From positions 310,001 to 374,000 of the forward strand of contig NZ_BMCF01000002.1 in the NCBI RefSeq assembly GCF_014635045.1: DNA of 64,000 bases, in the 5' to 3' direction. This DNA is from Staphylococcus nepalensis (GTDB taxonomy: Bacteria > Bacillota > Bacilli > Staphylococcales > Staphylococcaceae). Under the pieces are notes generated by a model. That model ran no database searches, was not told the DNA's origin, and saw only the letters and a program-made list of their open reading frames with translations. A program made the translations under genes and the position numbers. Positions 28,733 through 38,098 of this stretch are shown here, in pieces (the first letter of the stretch is position 1; the number at the start of each line of letters is the position of its first letter).

Positions 28733-28880
28733 GATCAAAACCTCAATTCTTTATTAAATCTGTATTTATTATAGACCAATCTACTGCTATGTTCCCACAA
28801 TTTTGCTTGTGTTATCATATTTTATTATATTTTTCGTTCTTTTATATGATAAAATATGAAGCAGAAGAGGAGGCATATGC

Positions 28881-29801
28881 ATGGAAATTACGTTTTTTGG
28901 GACAAGTGCTGGTCTACCAACTAAAGACAGAAATACGCAGGCAATTGCTTTAAATTTAGAGCCTTATTGTAATAGTATTTGGCTTTTTGATGTCGGTGAA
29001 GGGACACAACATCAAATACTGCATCACTCAATTAAATTAGGGAAAGTAGATCACATTTTTATTACGCATATGCACGGAGACCATATTTTTGGATTGCCTG
29101 GTTTATTAACAAGTCGCTCTTTCCAGGGCGGAGAAGGTAAACCACTTACAATTATTGGGCCTAAAGGTATAAAGTCGTATGTAGAAACTACACTTAATTT
29201 ATCAGAATCTAAGTTAAATTATCCTGTTACATATATCGAGATAGAAGAACAACTATCTTACCAACACAACGGTTTTAATGTTGAAGCGTATATGCTAAAC
29301 CATGGCATACCATCATTTGGATACAGAGTAGAAGTGCCCTATAAATCTGGTAAAATTAATGTTGAAGCACTTAAAAAAATTGGTTTAGAACCTGGACCTA
29401 AATATCAAGATGTTAAAAATAATGAAACATTCGAATACAAAGGAACAATATATAATTCCAACGACTTTAAAGATGATGCTACAAAAGGGCCAGTTGTAGC
29501 GATATTTGGTGATACAATGCCATGTAAAAACGAATTGCTTATCGCACGCGATGCGACAGTAATGGTACACGAAAGCACATATATAGAGGGTGACAAAACA
29601 TTGGCTAATAGTTATCATCACAGCCATATTGATGACGTTTTTGAATTAATCAGAGAAGCTCAAGTAGACTATAGTTTGATTACGCATATCAGTAATCGTT
29701 ATACCAAAGAAGAAGTTAATGAAATTAGTAAAAGATTAAAATCTTTAGATGATACACCGCCATTTAATTTTGTTAGTGATTTTGATTCATGGCAGTTTTG
29801 A
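28881..29801 (+). CDS. rnz: Ribonuclease Z
   Basis: A 306-residue metallo-beta-lactamase-fold endonuclease that trims the 3' ends of tRNA precursors. The zinc motif THMHGDH gives His63, His65, Asp67 and His68; further ligands lie in [14 protein letters not shown] and [19 protein letters not shown] precedes the ATG. It is divergent from zwf, and an 11-bp inverted repeat lies between them (28815-28859). Length and motifs match the tRNase Z short form. Confidence 0.96.
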   Translation: MEITFFGTSAGLPTKDRNTQAIALNLEPYCNSIWLFDVGEGTQHQILHHSIKLGKVDHIFITHMHGDHIFGLPGLLTSRSFQGGEGKPLTIIGPKGIKSYVETTLNLSESKLNYPVTYIEIEEQLSYQHNGFNVEAYMLNHGIPSFGYRVEVPYKSGKINVEALKKIGLEPGPKYQDVKNNETFEYKGTIYNSNDFKDDATKGPVVAIFGDTMPCKNELLIARDATVMVHESTYIEGDKTLANSYHHSHIDDVFELIREAQVDYSLITHISNRYTKEEVNEISKRLKSLDDTPPFNFVSDFDSWQF

Positions 29802-29891
29802 AAATAGGATTGAGAAATAAATAATATTTCAATCTCGAATATCATAGTAGCACTAGGTAACTGGAATGCAAATGTAAAGTCTATTTCCATT

Positions 29892-29940
29892 AAAAAAGCG
29901 GGGCAGAAAGTCTGGTTTTTAATCAGATTTCCTGTCCCGT
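29892..29940 (-). terminator. Terminator between rnz and proC
   Basis: A long stem (about 29899-29912 with 29924-29939, containing CGGGGCAG / CTGTCCCG) is flanked by six A on its left, giving a T-run on the minus strand beyond proC. It may also serve rnz. Confidence 0.75.
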
Positions 29941-30033
29941 TTCCGTGTAACAAACATAAATGAATCTCAAAGTTAATATGCTTTAGTTTTAAAAATCAAT
30001 AGTTTTTTATTGCAATTTAAATTACAATTATGC

Positions 30034-30849
30034 TTAATCATTATCTTGGTTTGATAATTCAATACTTCTATTAACTGCAGCACGTAGACAATCTTCAAAA
30101 ATACCTTCAATGTCGTGCTCTGCTAACGCATTAAGTCCTGATTGAGTCGTTCCACCTTTAGAAGTAATATTCTTTCTTAACTGTTCCATACTTAATTCTG
30201 AACGTTCAATCATTTTACTTGTACCTATAATTAAATTACGAATGGATTCTTCTACTTGGGATTTTTCTAGGCCCAAACGCGTACCAGCAGTAACGTATTG
30301 TTCAAATACATGATATAAAAAGGCTGGCCCACTACCTGTAATGGCTGTAACTTGATGCAAATTATCTTCTGAAACTTCAATAGCAGAGCCAAACGCATTT
30401 ATTAAATCATCAACTTCTTCTTTAGATTTAGCTCCGAAATTATTTGAGAAACTAATACCGGTTACGGAATGTCCTACTTGAGCGTTAGTATTTGGCATAG
30501 TACGTGCGATAGGATTGCTTGTTTCTAATTTATCTTTAATATAACTAATCGGTAACCCAGCCATGATTGAAATAAATTTATTTTTTTCGTTGATATGAGG
30601 TTTAATTCGCTCAGCTAAACTATCAAAATCATACGGTTTAGTGCCTAAAAACACATAATCAGCATCTTTTAATAAAGCGGCGTCGTCATAACTATAATTA
30701 ACGCCTAATTCGTCTGCATATGCTTTTAATGCTACTTCATTAGATCGATTGGTTAAATAAATTTTATCGGAATCAATTACTTTAGAGTTAACAATTCCTG
30801 TAAATATTGCATGTGCCATATTACCAGCACCATAAAATACGAGTTTCAT
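30034..30849 (-). CDS. proC: Pyrroline-5-carboxylate reductase
   Basis: A 271-residue NAD(P)H-dependent enzyme for the last step of proline synthesis. The Rossmann motif FYGAGNMAHAI opens the protein, the GTKPYDF strand follows, and the C-terminal dimerisation domain has ITGSGPAFLYHV and the signature KGGTTQSGLNAL. RBS GGGAAGTG is upstream. It is a stand-alone gene on the minus strand, convergent with rnz. Confidence 0.96.
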   Translation of the reverse strand: MKLVFYGAGNMAHAIFTGIVNSKVIDSDKIYLTNRSNEVALKAYADELGVNYSYDDAALLKDADYVFLGTKPYDFDSLAERIKPHINEKNKFISIMAGLPISYIKDKLETSNPIARTMPNTNAQVGHSVTGISFSNNFGAKSKEEVDDLINAFGSAIEVSEDNLHQVTAITGSGPAFLYHVFEQYVTAGTRLGLEKSQVEESIRNLIIGTSKMIERSELSMEQLRKNITSKGGTTQSGLNALAEHDIEGIFEDCLRAAVNRSIELSNQDND

Positions 30850-30992
30850 GTAAAGACTTCACTTCCCCTTTGTTTTTTATGTTTCCATACTAACATAGTT
30901 TTAAAATATGGCTAATAATTTTAAAAAATGCATGACAAAATGCAATTCAATACATATACTAGTACTAAGTTCAAAAAGGTAGGGATTTCATT

Positions 30993-31751
30993 ATGATTGG
31001 TAAACATTATGTTTTAACAGGTGGCACAAGCGGGTTAGGTCAATCTATTTTACAGTCACTACTTCATAAAAGCGTGTATGTAACAGTGCTTGCAAGAAAC
31101 CCAGAGAAATTAAATTACATTAAAGCGCAATACGACACAAATCACTTAACTATAATCAAATGTGATTTACAATCTCAAGCACAAATTTTAGATTTAGATA
31201 TGCATTTTAAACATACAAAAATTGATGGTTTCATCTATAGTTCCGGACTAGGTTATTTTAAATCAATAGAAAACCATACAGTAACTGAAATGCAAGAAAC
31301 CTATAATTTAAATGTGGTCCATTTTAATATTTTATTAAAAGTGTTACAACCTTATCTATCTAAAAATCCTTCTATTGTTGGTATTGGTAGCCAATCTGCT
31401 TTTTTAACACAAGGCTATGCAGCGCATTATGGCGGAAGTAAAGCGGCCTTGAATCAAGTGTTAAACGCATTACGCATAGAAAAACCAAATTATCATGTCA
31501 TGACTGTCAACACTGGCCCAATAGCAACACCGTTCCATGATAAAGCAGACCCAACCTTAAAGTTTGCTCAAAAATATAAAAAAATGATGCTTAATCCTGA
31601 TGTATTAGCAGACCAAATTATTAATAGTATCATAAACAAAAAGATAGAACTCAACGAACCCAAATGGATGCATATCATGCTAAAGTTTTATCAATTACTA
31701 CCTCGTTTTATTGAAAAAAACTTTGTGTCATTGTTTAAAAACAAAGCTTAA
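30993..31751 (+). CDS. Short-chain dehydrogenase/reductase (YqjQ-like)
   Basis: A 252-residue classical SDR. Cofactor motif TGGTSGLG is residues 9-16, the structural NAG-like element is YSSGLG, and the catalytic pair is Tyr146/Lys150 (HYGGSK) with Ser in GSQSAF. The C-terminal stretch around 215-245 is hydrophobic and basic, as in YqjQ-type members found close to proC and nudF in Bacillus. Substrate is unknown. RBS AGGTAGGG precedes the ATG. Confidence 0.88.
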   Translation: MIGKHYVLTGGTSGLGQSILQSLLHKSVYVTVLARNPEKLNYIKAQYDTNHLTIIKCDLQSQAQILDLDMHFKHTKIDGFIYSSGLGYFKSIENHTVTEMQETYNLNVVHFNILLKVLQPYLSKNPSIVGIGSQSAFLTQGYAAHYGGSKAALNQVLNALRIEKPNYHVMTVNTGPIATPFHDKADPTLKFAQKYKKMMLNPDVLADQIINSIINKKIELNEPKWMHIMLKFYQLLPRFIEKNFVSLFKNKA

Positions 31752-32136
31752 CCTTTTTACACAATGTCTAAATGATAAATCCAATATATCAAATAATTTT
31801 TTATTATTAAGCTAGAGTTCTATAACTTTTATACTCTTTTTAGTTTAAAAAAGTTTAAAGCAAATAGTTATATCCAAATAACATAAGGCGTATTACTTCG
31901 GATAATTCAGGTAAATGGGATAGTCAAAAATGGTATCTATGAAAGTTGTGCTATTTTAGCTAACAATTGAATTGTATTCTAAAAAGGAGATAGGCGTTTT
32001 TAAGTTTGAGTCTACTGCTGCTGACAAAAGATGAACTTAAACTATTTATTTCTAATAACGCTATTTTTACAAAATAAAAAAACGTCAAGTTCCTTATAAC
32101 TTGGAACCTAACGTTTTTGACTAAATGAAAAAAGAA
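31752..32136. other. 385-base spacer after the SDR gene
   Basis: Mostly AT-rich. An AGGAG at 31986-31990 is followed by a 23-codon TTG frame (about 32007-32078) whose spacing is too long to be convincing. The terminator hairpin at 32077-32118 closes the region. Confidence 0.5.
32077..32118. terminator. Bidirectional terminator before the aldo/keto reductase end
   Basis: An imperfect stem AAAACGTCAAGTTCC / GGAACCTAACGTTTT is flanked by A-run and T-run, 18 bases past the stop of the minus-strand reductase. Confidence 0.8.
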
Positions 32137-33051
32137 TTAATTTAAGTGCTGTGTATAGTTTAAATCTTTAACACGATCTTGGGCTGCTTTTAATTTTTCT
32201 AGGCTTATATCTTTCGAATGTAGGTAGTTGTTTACATTTTCGTCTAGCTGTTCTGGGCTACTTGCACCAACGATAATAGAACCTAAAGCATCGTGTGAGG
32301 TTAAATAATTAAAGGTAAGCGCAGTTAAATTACTTTCTATTTCTTTAATTGAAGCAATTGTTTCTCCTAGTTCTTGATACGTATAATCAAAAATACCTTC
32401 GCTAAATTTTGAATCTAACACACTATTACTTTTTGCTGTTAATAGGCCTTTAAATACTGGCCCACGAGCTAAGACTTTTACTTTTTTAGCATGCACATCA
32501 TCTAATAATGGCTCTGGTCTGTTATCAATTAAATTAAATTGAGACATAAGTGTTTCGATGTCGCTGTGTTTTAAATAATAATCAATCACGTTAGGTCTAA
32601 TTGACGAGATACCGTAAGCTCGTATGATGCCTTCCTTTTTTAATTCGTCAAAGGCGCTAATCGTTTCATCCAAAGGATCACCGATTGTTCCGCCATGCAA
32701 TTGATATAAATCTAAGTGGTCTAAACCTAATCGTTGTAGCGAACCTTTAACTGCTTCTTTAATATAAGATTTAGAAGGATCCCATGTTGTAGAGCCATCA
32801 TCTTTCAAACGATTACCCACTTTCGTTCCAATTACAATATCGTCTCTGTTTTGATATTTTTTTAAAGCTTCTCCTACTATAGCTTCGTTTACACCTTTAT
32901 CATACATATCAGCTGTATCAAAATACGTGATACCATGTTCTATTGCACGTTCTATGATAGGTTCTGCTTGCTTTTTATCAGTGCCGAGACTCATACAACC
33001 TAAACCTAACTCTGAAATTTCAATGCCACTTTTTAAAACATTTTTTTGCAT
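32137..33051 (-). CDS. Aldo/keto reductase
   Basis: A 304-residue NADPH-dependent oxidoreductase of the AKR barrel family. The catalytic tetrad is complete: Asp45, Tyr50 (FDTADMY), Lys77 (IGTKVG) and His119 (YQLHGG); the C-terminal cofactor strand reads SIIVGASSPEQL. The ATG at 33051 has AAGGAG 7 bases upstream and gives the usual length; an earlier in-frame ATG is unsupported. Physiological substrate is unknown; related proteins reduce methylglyoxal or sugars. Confidence 0.9.
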   Translation of the reverse strand: MQKNVLKSGIEISELGLGCMSLGTDKKQAEPIIERAIEHGITYFDTADMYDKGVNEAIVGEALKKYQNRDDIVIGTKVGNRLKDDGSTTWDPSKSYIKEAVKGSLQRLGLDHLDLYQLHGGTIGDPLDETISAFDELKKEGIIRAYGISSIRPNVIDYYLKHSDIETLMSQFNLIDNRPEPLLDDVHAKKVKVLARGPVFKGLLTAKSNSVLDSKFSEGIFDYTYQELGETIASIKEIESNLTALTFNYLTSHDALGSIIVGASSPEQLDENVNNYLHSKDISLEKLKAAQDRVKDLNYTQHLN

Positions 33052-33254
33052 GTTGTTTCTCCTTTCGATACACTTAAATAATAGGGCGTAGACATAATAA
33101 AGTAAGATGAACATTTTCATTATTAACTATCTATACATAGCTAAAAAACAAATAAATCATTTAACGCATTGATTTGTTAAATCGCTAACCCCTTAATTAC
33201 TAATGTGTTTATCTTAACAATATCTTAAACCAATTAAAAGGACTGTGATTATTT

Positions 33255-33797
33255 ATGAACTTATTTGAAAAAACAATACATAGAGCTTCCATTTATAAAG
33301 GCGCGATCATCGATTTGGAAGTCCACGATGTTGAACTACCCGACGGTCAAAATTCTAAACGTGAGCTGATATATCACAATGGCGCTGTTGCTGTTTGTGC
33401 TATCACGCCAGATGATAAGATTATATTAGTCAAACAATTTCGAAAAGCATGTGAAAAACCACTTTTAGAAATCCCAGCTGGTAAATTAGAAAAAGGGGAA
33501 GAGAGAGAAGCTGCAGCAAAACGTGAGCTCCAAGAAGAGACCGGTTATATTGCTGAAGAATTAGAACTTATTTCAGAAATGTATGGTTCTCCAGGTTTCT
33601 CAAATGAAAAAATATCTATATATTTAGCTAAAGATTTAAAAAATGGCGAAATGCATTTAGATGAGGATGAATTTTTAGAATTAGAATACTATCATATGAG
33701 TGAGATACAAACAATGCTAGATAATAAAGTATTTGAAGATGCAAAAACCATTATCGCGTTACAATATATTTTACTTAATTATAATCATTATAAATAA
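33255..33797 (+). CDS. nudF: ADP-ribose pyrophosphatase (Nudix)
   Basis: A 180-residue Nudix hydrolase that splits ADP-ribose into AMP and ribose 5-phosphate. The Nudix box is complete, Gly76-x5-Glu82-x7-Arg90-Glu91-x2-Glu94-Glu95-x-Gly97, and the adjoining LEIPAGKLEKGE and MYGSPGFS elements are those of the ADPRase group. It precedes fur, as B. subtilis yqkG (nudF) precedes that region. A perfect PerR-type box overlaps its last codons. Confidence 0.93.
   Translation: MNLFEKTIHRASIYKGAIIDLEVHDVELPDGQNSKRELIYHNGAVAVCAITPDDKIILVKQFRKACEKPLLEIPAGKLEKGEEREAAAKRELQEETGYIAEELELISEMYGSPGFSNEKISIYLAKDLKNGEMHLDEDEFLELEYYHMSEIQTMLDNKVFEDAKTIIALQYILLNYNHYK
33779..33793 (+). promoter_or_regulatory. PerR box, perfect consensus
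   Basis: TTATAATCATTATAA matches the staphylococcal PerR consensus TTATAATNATTATAA at all fixed positions. It overlaps the 3' end of nudF and ends 18 bases before the -35 of the likely fur promoter. Confidence 0.7.
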
Positions 33798-33810
33798 GAG
33801 GCGAGAATAC

Positions 33811-33839
33811 TTGCGCTTTTTATCAATTATTGGTATTTT
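33811..33839 (+). promoter_or_regulatory. Likely fur promoter
   Basis: TTGCGC (33811-33816) and TATTTT (33834-33839) are spaced by 17 bases. It lies between two PerR-like boxes and leaves a leader of roughly 55 bases before the GTG of fur. Confidence 0.45.
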
Positions 33840-33870
33840 ATATATATAAATCATAACTAAATTAAAATGA

Positions 33871-33885
33871 TTATAATTATTAGTA
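33871..33885 (+). promoter_or_regulatory. Second PerR-like box upstream of fur
   Basis: TTATAATTATTAGTA matches the PerR consensus at 12 of 14 fixed positions. It lies downstream of the predicted promoter and just before the fur RBS, so a bound repressor would block elongation. Confidence 0.5.
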
Positions 33886-33901
33886 GGGGAGTGAGGCTTC
33901 C

Positions 33902-34348
33902 GTGGAAGAACGTTTAAATCGCGTGAAGCAGCAATTACAGCAATCATCTTATAAATTGACTCCACAACGCGAGGCAACTTTGAGAGTTTTAATTGAAAAT
34001 GAAAAAGATCATTTAAGTGCTGAAGATGTTTATTTAAAGGTCAAGGATAAGGCGCCAGAAATTGGACTTGCAACGGTTTATCGTACACTAGAATTATTAG
34101 CAGAACTCAAAGTAGTTGATAAAATAAATTTTGGCGATGGCGTAGCTCGTTTTGACTTAAGAAAAGAAGGTGCAAAACATTTCCACCATCATCTAGTTTG
34201 TATGGAATGTGGGAAAGTAGAAGAAATCGAAGAAGATTTGTTACCTCGTGTGGAGGAAAGAGTCGAAAATGAGTTTAATTTTAAAATATTAGACCATCGT
34301 TTAACGTTTCATGGTGTATGCGCTTCATGCCAAGCTAAAGGAAAATAA
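33902..34348 (+). CDS. fur: Ferric uptake regulator Fur
   Basis: A 148-residue iron-dependent repressor. The N-terminal winged helix (1-85) has KLTPQREATLRVL and the recognition helix IGLATVYRTLELL; the dimer and metal domain has HFHHHLVCMECGK, with a structural zinc site from Cys100, Cys103, Cys140 and Cys143. The sequence is nearly that of S. aureus Fur, which separates it from PerR and Zur. The start is a GTG, fixed by that similarity, with GGGGAGTGAGG as RBS. fur is a known member of the PerR regulon in S. aureus, consistent with the boxes here. Confidence 0.97.
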   Translation: MEERLNRVKQQLQQSSYKLTPQREATLRVLIENEKDHLSAEDVYLKVKDKAPEIGLATVYRTLELLAELKVVDKINFGDGVARFDLRKEGAKHFHHHLVCMECGKVEEIEEDLLPRVEERVENEFNFKILDHRLTFHGVCASCQAKGK

Positions 34349-34384
34349 ATCGAAAATGACTATTTCAGAAATAGAGGTAGTATA

Positions 34385-35272
34385 GTGAATAATATGATAG
34401 ATGAATATTTAAAATTTATACAACTTGAAAAAGGATTAAGTGTAAATACAATAGGCGCATATCGCCGCGATTTAAAGAAATATGCTGAATTTATAGAATC
34501 ACGCAAAATCAGCCATATAGATTTTGTAGATAGACAATTAATTCAAGAATGCTTGGGACACCTTCATGATGAAGGTGCCTCTTCGAAATCATTAGCTCGA
34601 TTTATTTCAACCATACGAAGCTTTCATCAATTTGCTTTAAGAGAAAAATACGCTGCCAAAGATCCAACTGTATTAATTGAAACACCTAAATATGATCGTA
34701 AATTACCAGACGTATTAGAAGTCGAGGAAGTACTTAGATTATTAGAAACACCTAATTTATCTAAAAATAACGGTTATAGAGATAGAACAATGCTAGAATT
34801 GCTTTATGCTACAGGTATGCGCGTTTCTGAACTTATCCAAATTGAATTAGAAGATATTAATTTAATTATGGGGTTCATACGTGTATTTGGTAAGGGGAAT
34901 AAAGAACGTATTGTACCATTAGGCGATACAGTTATTGAATTTTTAAATACTTATCTTGAAACAGTTCGACCTCAACTTTTAAAAAACACTGTAACTAATG
35001 CACTATTTTTAAATATGCATGGAAAACCTTTATCAAGACAGGCTATATGGAAAATGATTAAACAAAATGGTATTAAAGCAAATATTTTGAAAACTTTAAC
35101 ACCTCATACTTTAAGACATTCATTTGCAACACACCTGCTGGAAAACGGAGCAGATTTACGTGCAGTTCAAGAAATGTTAGGGCATTCTGACATTTCAACT
35201 ACGCAATTGTATACACATGTGTCTAAATCACAAATTCGTAAAATGTATAACGAATTTCATCCACGAGCATAA
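34385..35272 (+). CDS. xerD: Tyrosine recombinase XerD
   Basis: A 295-residue site-specific recombinase that resolves chromosome dimers at dif with XerC. The SAM-like N-terminal domain (1-90) is followed by the catalytic domain with Arg146 (TGMRVSE), His241 and Arg244 (HTLRHSF), His267 (LGHSD) and nucleophile Tyr276 (QLYTHV). The GTG start at 34385 follows GAGGTAG and aligns with S. aureus XerD. It follows fur by 36 bases, the same pairing as in Bacillus. It belongs to the core genome and is not an integrase of a mobile element. Confidence 0.96.
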   Translation: MNNMIDEYLKFIQLEKGLSVNTIGAYRRDLKKYAEFIESRKISHIDFVDRQLIQECLGHLHDEGASSKSLARFISTIRSFHQFALREKYAAKDPTVLIETPKYDRKLPDVLEVEEVLRLLETPNLSKNNGYRDRTMLELLYATGMRVSELIQIELEDINLIMGFIRVFGKGNKERIVPLGDTVIEFLNTYLETVRPQLLKNTVTNALFLNMHGKPLSRQAIWKMIKQNGIKANILKTLTPHTLRHSFATHLLENGADLRAVQEMLGHSDISTTQLYTHVSKSQIRKMYNEFHPRA

Positions 35273-35316
35273 ACACAGACCAGTTTATTCGGTTGAATAA
35301 CTAGTCTGTGTTTTTT
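35273..35316 (+). terminator. Terminator after xerD
   Basis: ACACAGACCAGT pairs with ACTAGTCTGTGT around a GGTT-containing loop and is followed by six T, starting right at the xerD stop. Confidence 0.88.
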
Positions 35317-35365
35317 AACATAGTATATGTGGAAAATATAACTTCAATAAAATGCCACTATAATT

Positions 35366-35872
35366 TTATTGTGCATTATGTCGCGCTTGTAATGCACGTT
35401 GTCTAGCAGCTTCAACTTCAGTACGATCTCTTTTTAAATGGTGATCTATAATATAACTATCTTCTATTTTATAAAAAGTCACTATATAATTAGGATATCT
35501 TTTTAATATGTCTTCTTCCATTTCGTTTGTAATAGGTAATTGAATTGGCGTAAAAGATTGTTCTCTATTAACTGTTTTTATCAAAGTTTGTATTTGCTGT
35601 TGATATGCTTGTATATCAAGACCAATGTTTAAAGCTGAATCAAATTTTCGAATCACACTTAATGCCTTTTTAAAAGATTTAACAGCGCCTACAAAATTTT
35701 GTCTTCTGTAATGATAACAACCTGTCGCAGTTAAGATTAAACTAACAATTGCGTCCTCTTTACTATAATGCGGGTTTGCTTTCCAAGCATCTTCTAAAAT
35801 GTCATGACAAAGAAAGTAATGTTGTTGCGTATGAAATTGAAAATAAAAATCTTGTAATGCATTTCTTAACAT
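35366..35872 (-). CDS. DUF309 family protein (YpuF-like)
   Basis: A 168-residue helical protein. The motif HYFLCHDILEDAWK followed by an LILTATGCYHYRRQN helix is the DUF309 signature, a small fold of unknown function with conserved His and Glu. It is divergent from scpA, the same neighbour as ypuF in B. subtilis. I see no signal peptide or membrane segment. Confidence 0.85.
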   Translation of the reverse strand: MLRNALQDFYFQFHTQQHYFLCHDILEDAWKANPHYSKEDAIVSLILTATGCYHYRRQNFVGAVKSFKKALSVIRKFDSALNIGLDIQAYQQQIQTLIKTVNREQSFTPIQLPITNEMEEDILKRYPNYIVTFYKIEDSYIIDHHLKRDRTEVEAARQRALQARHNAQ

Positions 35873-35964
35873 GAATATCGCTCCAAATTTAAATGTTTAT
35901 ACTAAACATGCTATAATATTTTAGTGAATTCCGCACTTAACTTGCTAATATGAGGTAGATAAAA

Positions 35965-36699
35965 ATGTATGAAGTAAAACTCGATGCCTTTAATGGACCT
36001 TTAGATTTATTATTGCATCTTATTCAAAAATTTGAAATTGATATATATGATATTCCTATGAAATCATTAACAGAGCAGTATATGCAATATATACATGCGA
36101 TGAACCGATTAGAAATTAACGTGGCAAGTGAATATTTAGTTATGGCATCAGAATTACTTATGATTAAAAGTAAAATGCTATTACCTCAATCAGAAGACGT
36201 TGAGGATATAGACGATGATCCACGTGAAAATTTAGTTGAACGATTAATAGAATATCAAAATTATAAAGCGTATACAGTTCTTTTAAATGAAAAAAGAGCA
36301 GAAAGAGAACAATATTATGCTAAACATCCAACTGATTTAACGCATTTAGAATCAAATGAAACTTGGGATTCAAACCATACGATTGACTTAACTGAATTGA
36401 TCATCGCCTATCAAAAAGTAAAAAATCGTGTCGAATATCAAACGCCTAAAACAGTCGATATTCGAAAAGATACATTTACAATTCAACAAGCTACTTCTCA
36501 AGTTACCAAACGTTTGAAAGATCATGAATCATTTAACTTTTTTAGCTTATTTAATTTTACTGAACCATTAGAAATGGTGGTTACTCATTTCCTTGCAATA
36601 CTAGAAATGTCAAAATCAGGTATTGTAAATATAGAACAGCAAAAAAGCTTTGAAGATATAAATATTTTAAGAGGAGTTAACTATGGCATTGAACGATAA
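35965..36699 (+). CDS. scpA: Segregation and condensation protein A
   Basis: A 244-residue kleisin that bridges the SMC dimer for chromosome condensation and segregation. The N-terminal [13 protein letters not shown] and [14 protein letters not shown] bind SMC neck, the middle is acidic, and the C-terminal winged helix ends near [17 protein letters not shown] is GAGGTAG. It overlaps scpB by 17 bases, so the two kleisin-complex subunits are coupled. Confidence 0.96.
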   Translation: MYEVKLDAFNGPLDLLLHLIQKFEIDIYDIPMKSLTEQYMQYIHAMNRLEINVASEYLVMASELLMIKSKMLLPQSEDVEDIDDDPRENLVERLIEYQNYKAYTVLLNEKRAEREQYYAKHPTDLTHLESNETWDSNHTIDLTELIIAYQKVKNRVEYQTPKTVDIRKDTFTIQQATSQVTKRLKDHESFNFFSLFNFTEPLEMVVTHFLAILEMSKSGIVNIEQQKSFEDINILRGVNYGIER

Positions 36700-37231
36700 A
36701 GGAGTTCTAGAAGCATTACTTTATACAGCTGGGGATGAAGGACTTGAAGAAAAGCAAATTCTAGAGATATTAGAAATTGATCAAAATACATTGCATACTT
36801 TAATCACCGAATATGATGCTTCTGGGCTAGAGATCCAACATTTTGGCAATAATTATGTACTTACAACAAAAAAAGATGCTTCAGAATATATCGAAAAATT
36901 AATAGAACAAAAATCAAAATTGAAATTATCACAAGCAGCTATGGAAGCTTTATCTATTATTGCATATAATCAACCCTTATCTCGTAGTGATATCGAAATG
37001 ATTAGAGGCATTAATTCAGATGGTGCCGTTAAAACTTTGATAGCGCGTGGTTTAATTGAAGCGAAAGATGAACAAGATTCTAGAAGCCAACAGCTATATA
37101 CAACAGAGTTATTCCTAAATGTATTCGGCATTGAACATTTAGATGATCTACCAACTACAGATGAAGAAGATGAAGAAATTGAAGCTTTCTTTAGTAACTT
37201 AGTCAACCAAAAAGGAGATAATAATGAGTAA
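36683..37231 (+). CDS. scpB: Segregation and condensation protein B
   Basis: A 182-residue protein made of two winged-helix domains that dimerises and clamps ScpA in the SMC complex. Signature stretches are [13 protein letters not shown] and [15 protein letters not shown] with the following [13 protein letters not shown]. The C-terminal tail is acidic. An AGGAG RBS lies inside the end of scpA. Its stop overlaps the start of rluB by 8 bases. Confidence 0.96.
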   Translation: MALNDKGVLEALLYTAGDEGLEEKQILEILEIDQNTLHTLITEYDASGLEIQHFGNNYVLTTKKDASEYIEKLIEQKSKLKLSQAAMEALSIIAYNQPLSRSDIEMIRGINSDGAVKTLIARGLIEAKDEQDSRSQQLYTTELFLNVFGIEHLDDLPTTDEEDEEIEAFFSNLVNQKGDNNE

Positions 37232-37961
37232 AGAAATAGAAAGATTACAAAAACGTATTGCAAACAGTGGTTATACTTCAAGACGTAAAGCTGAAACCTT
37301 AATCACAGAAGGTAAAGTCAAAGTAAACGGTGAAACAGAAACTGAACTAGGTACAAAGGTAAAGCCTACTGACACGGTGGAAGTAGAAGGCGTTAAATTG
37401 GAACAAGAAGATAAATTATATATCCTTTTTTATAAACCAGCGCAAGTGATTACGAGTGTGTCTGATGATAAAGGTAGAAAAGTAGTTACTGATTACTTTA
37501 AACAAATCAAAACAAGGATTTATCCAGTTGGTCGTTTAGATTATGATACATCTGGTTTACTATTGCTAACGAACGATGGAGAATTCACAAATTTAATGAC
37601 GCACCCACGTTACAAAATTAAAAAGAAATACGTCGTTAAATTAAAAGGTTATCTTATGCGTGAAGAAGTTAAAGCGTTAGAACAAGGCATTAAATTAGAA
37701 GATGGTAAGACGCAACCTGCCAACGTAAAAATTAAAAATCAAGATAAAGACAAAAATTCAACGCTTGTAGAGATTACAATAACGGAAGGACGTAATAGAC
37801 AAGTTAGACGTATGTTTGAGCATTTTGGTTACCAAATATCAAAATTACAACGTATAGAATTTGGGCCTTTAGATTTAAAAGGATTGAATGCTGGTGAAGG
37901 CAGAGTGCTTACACCGCATGAAGTAAAAGTATTACGTCAATTGGCTGAACATGGTCATTAA
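37224..37961 (+). CDS. rluB: 23S rRNA pseudouridine synthase RluB
   Basis: A 245-residue pseudouridine synthase of the RsuA/RluB group, expected to modify 23S rRNA near position 2605 (E. coli numbering). An N-terminal S4 RNA-binding domain (about 4-60, [15 protein letters not shown]) is joined to the catalytic domain with Asp106 in [13 protein letters not shown] and the [13 protein letters not shown] motif. It is the third gene of the scpA-scpB-rluB unit, as in B. subtilis ypuL. Confidence 0.94.
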   Translation: MSKEIERLQKRIANSGYTSRRKAETLITEGKVKVNGETETELGTKVKPTDTVEVEGVKLEQEDKLYILFYKPAQVITSVSDDKGRKVVTDYFKQIKTRIYPVGRLDYDTSGLLLLTNDGEFTNLMTHPRYKIKKKYVVKLKGYLMREEVKALEQGIKLEDGKTQPANVKIKNQDKDKNSTLVEITITEGRNRQVRRMFEHFGYQISKLQRIEFGPLDLKGLNAGEGRVLTPHEVKVLRQLAEHGH

Positions 37962-38098
37962 TTGTGTGAACCTATAGGCAACAACCAGATATTGATAAAA
38001 AATTCACAAACTTTTCATTCTTAAGCACTTTTATGCTTCAACCTATGATATAATGTGATTGAAATTGAAAGATAGCAGTGTGGGAGGGTACGAAACCT

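Noticed and set aside
32007..32078. 23-codon TTG frame after an AGGAG in the SDR/aldo-keto reductase spacer
   Set aside because: The RBS is about 16 bases from the start, too far, and the peptide has no clear helix or family feature; it ends inside the terminator region.
34385..35272. Tyrosine recombinase as a sign of an integrated element
   Set aside because: It is the housekeeping XerD in its conserved place after fur; no att repeats, cargo genes or phage genes are near.
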